64,000 bases of DNA from Megalonaias nervosa (taxonomy: Eukaryota; Mollusca; Bivalvia; Unionida; Unionidae): positions 62,001-126,000 of the forward strand of contig JAECUM010001096.1 in NCBI GenBank assembly GCA_016617855.1. Direction: 5' to 3'. The notes beneath the pieces were generated by a model. That model did not search any database and was not told where the DNA came from. It worked only from the letters and a program-made list of their open reading frames with translations. Below are positions 62,651 to 64,000 of the stretch, piece after piece. Each line of letters begins with the position of its first letter. Within the stretch, counting starts at the first letter, position 1. Both the position numbers and the translations under genes were made by a program.

Positions 62651-63589
62651 TTAATATCTTTTATTTATCCAGGGTAACACAATTAGCTCAAAGCTGGTTT
62701 ATATTATTGCCCTGCAATTAAAACAAATATGCATATAACTAGTAAAAGTCTGCAAGGTTAAAATCTATTGCATAAATGAATACTAATACAACAAAGTAAT
62801 GCAAATTATACATGTCAACATACCGTTGTCACATAGGTGTATGCCAACTACCACATACAATTGTTATCTAGCCATAATATCAGACATGCTTAATATCATT
62901 AGGTGCTAGTTTAAAATGTTGCACACTGTTCCATAAAAATTAACTGGTGTGTAAGCAAATGATTCTTTGAAATGCTCTATCTGATATATATATTAATCCA
63001 TGTTTTCACTTGAATGAGTAATCATTGTGTAAATGTCCTTAACAAACTCAATTACATTAAGATACTTGATGCCAAATTATTTAACACCTTGAAAGTAAGA
63101 ACAGCATTTCTAAAAATAATATATTCCTTAATTAGCATTGATCTAAGTCTGCTGGAAAGGAATGTAGCCACTAAAGTCTCTCTAACATTTTAAACCAACC
63201 TAACTGCTCTTTTTTTTAAAAAAGCTGTATAATCATTTTTTTTAAAGCTGTATAATCACTGTGTGTTAGAAGAATTACTGGAGTTCTCCCTTTTTTAAAA
63301 GCTGTATAATCATTGTGTGTAAGAAAAATTACTGGAGTTCTCCCCATACAGTGCAGCAATAGTTCAATAATGTAATCTAATGATAGTTTTATAAGTTTCA
63401 CCAACATGTCAAAACCATTGTCCTCCAAATTTTCATAATTACCTTTCTAACAAGAATCACAGTATTTCATATCTGAAAGAAAGTTTTATTTGGCATAAAT
63501 TCAGTATCTGGTAGAGATGAATCCCATGACACCATAATGATCTGTTCAACTAGAAACCATATTTCGTCTTTAGCAAACACCTCATGTCC
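62618..63589 (-). mobile_element. Probable LINE 3' end inserted in the 141-bp repeat
   Basis: An (AAT)n run (62618-62650) followed by 'tcttttatttatccagggtaac' is a LINE 3' terminus read backwards, and the neighbouring tandem repeat resumes after 63590. Internal sequence shows no recognisable RT. A ~65-bp direct duplication (gctgtataatcattgtgtgt … ggagttctccc) lies at 63240-63345. The right border is approximate. Confidence 0.5.
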
Positions 63590-63880
63590 AGATCAGTAAT
63601 AACAAGATTTTCAGGATTCCAGGCCTCAATGATTTTCAGGATTCCAGGCCTCAATGATGTCCCTAGTATGTCAGATCAAAACCATTGTCATTTAGAACTT
63701 ACCAGATATCATGAGAAGTCCTTTGGTAAAACCCCATTTCATATGACTATTTGTTCAGATGGATTAGCTATAACACAAGATTTTCAAGTTGGTCAGCATG
63801 GTTGCCATACTCAATGTCCAAGTAGCACCATTTTCATTTAAGACCAACTAGATTAATGTGTGTGTGTGTGTGTACAGTTT
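63590..63880. repeat. ~141-bp degenerate tandem repeat, right part, and (TG)n
   Basis: Same family as 62230-62617 ('atgactatttgttcagatgg', 'agcaccattttcatttaaga'). Contains a perfect 25-bp duplication (gattttcaggattccaggcc + tcaat) at about 63607-63656 and ends in a short (TG)n at 63857-63873. The last 120 bases show nothing recognisable. Confidence 0.75.
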
Positions 63881-64000
63881 CAGGGTAATCCATGTAGTTT
63901 ACAAAGTGTAAGGATAACAAACTTTTACCATATGACAGACGATGGACATCAGATAAACAACCACCCATCACCGAGCTCTTCCTGTCTATAACAACCAGTA

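Overview
The window is AT-rich animal nuclear DNA. It has spliced exons, tRNA-derived SINEs, jockey/CR1-like LINE fragments, DIRS-like tyrosine-recombinase retrotransposon remains, a decayed mariner, MITEs and long minisatellites. Several dispersed repeats read like the 'gtcacagtgacc…tttcatgatt' and 'aaggg…aactct' families that are very common in molluscs. I therefore think of a mollusc (bivalve or gastropod); this is inference, not proof. There are no prokaryotic operons, no rRNA and no functional tRNA.

The one host gene I can support is on the minus strand and spans most of the window. Seven exons were recognised from splice sites plus reading frame, in transcription order: 44768-44660, 33418-33218, 19084-18926, 15397-15218, 13030-12896, 8338-8213 and 3041-2466. 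They join in frame with no stop, about 495 codons. From the second exon on, every exon starts and ends in phase 1 and has a length divisible by three (201, 159, 180, 135, 126, 576 nt). Both ends of the gene are missing: the first exon starts in phase 0 and the last ends in an open phase. The product is unrecognised. It is low-complexity and Ser/Pro/Lys-rich, with many S/T-P sites, a canonical PP1-docking RVxF motif, a basic helix-like segment at its start and a 12-residue coding minisatellite near the end.

Layout: 1-2.2 kb is noncoding with a dispersed repeat and a TA tract. 2.4-3.05 kb is an exon. 4.4-7.57 kb is a ~29-bp minisatellite with a 330-bp higher-order repeat, next to an unexplained 171-codon plus-strand ORF. 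8.2-19.1 kb holds four exons among MITEs, a truncated LINE and a mariner relic. 20.6-25.2 kb is a DIRS-like element framed by inverted repeats. 25.7-31.4 kb has a SINE relic, a CpG-retaining patch, a 30-bp minisatellite, a second DIRS-like fragment and mollusc-type tandem dispersed repeats. 33.2-33.4 kb is an exon. 33.4-44.7 kb is a large intron with TA tracts and a LINE copy. Beyond the 44.7 kb exon lie a well-preserved SINE with a perfect target-site duplication, a 21-bp minisatellite, a LINE remnant, and a tandem segmental duplication (about 51.7-54.5 kb versus 58.0-61.6 kb) split by a third DIRS-like fragment. A nested LINE-in-repeat structure ends the window.

No dedicated new system (defence, CRISPR, biosynthetic) is visible. 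The most interesting items are the phase-1 modular gene, the higher-order minisatellite, the inverted-repeat DIRS-like element and the mosaic duplication.
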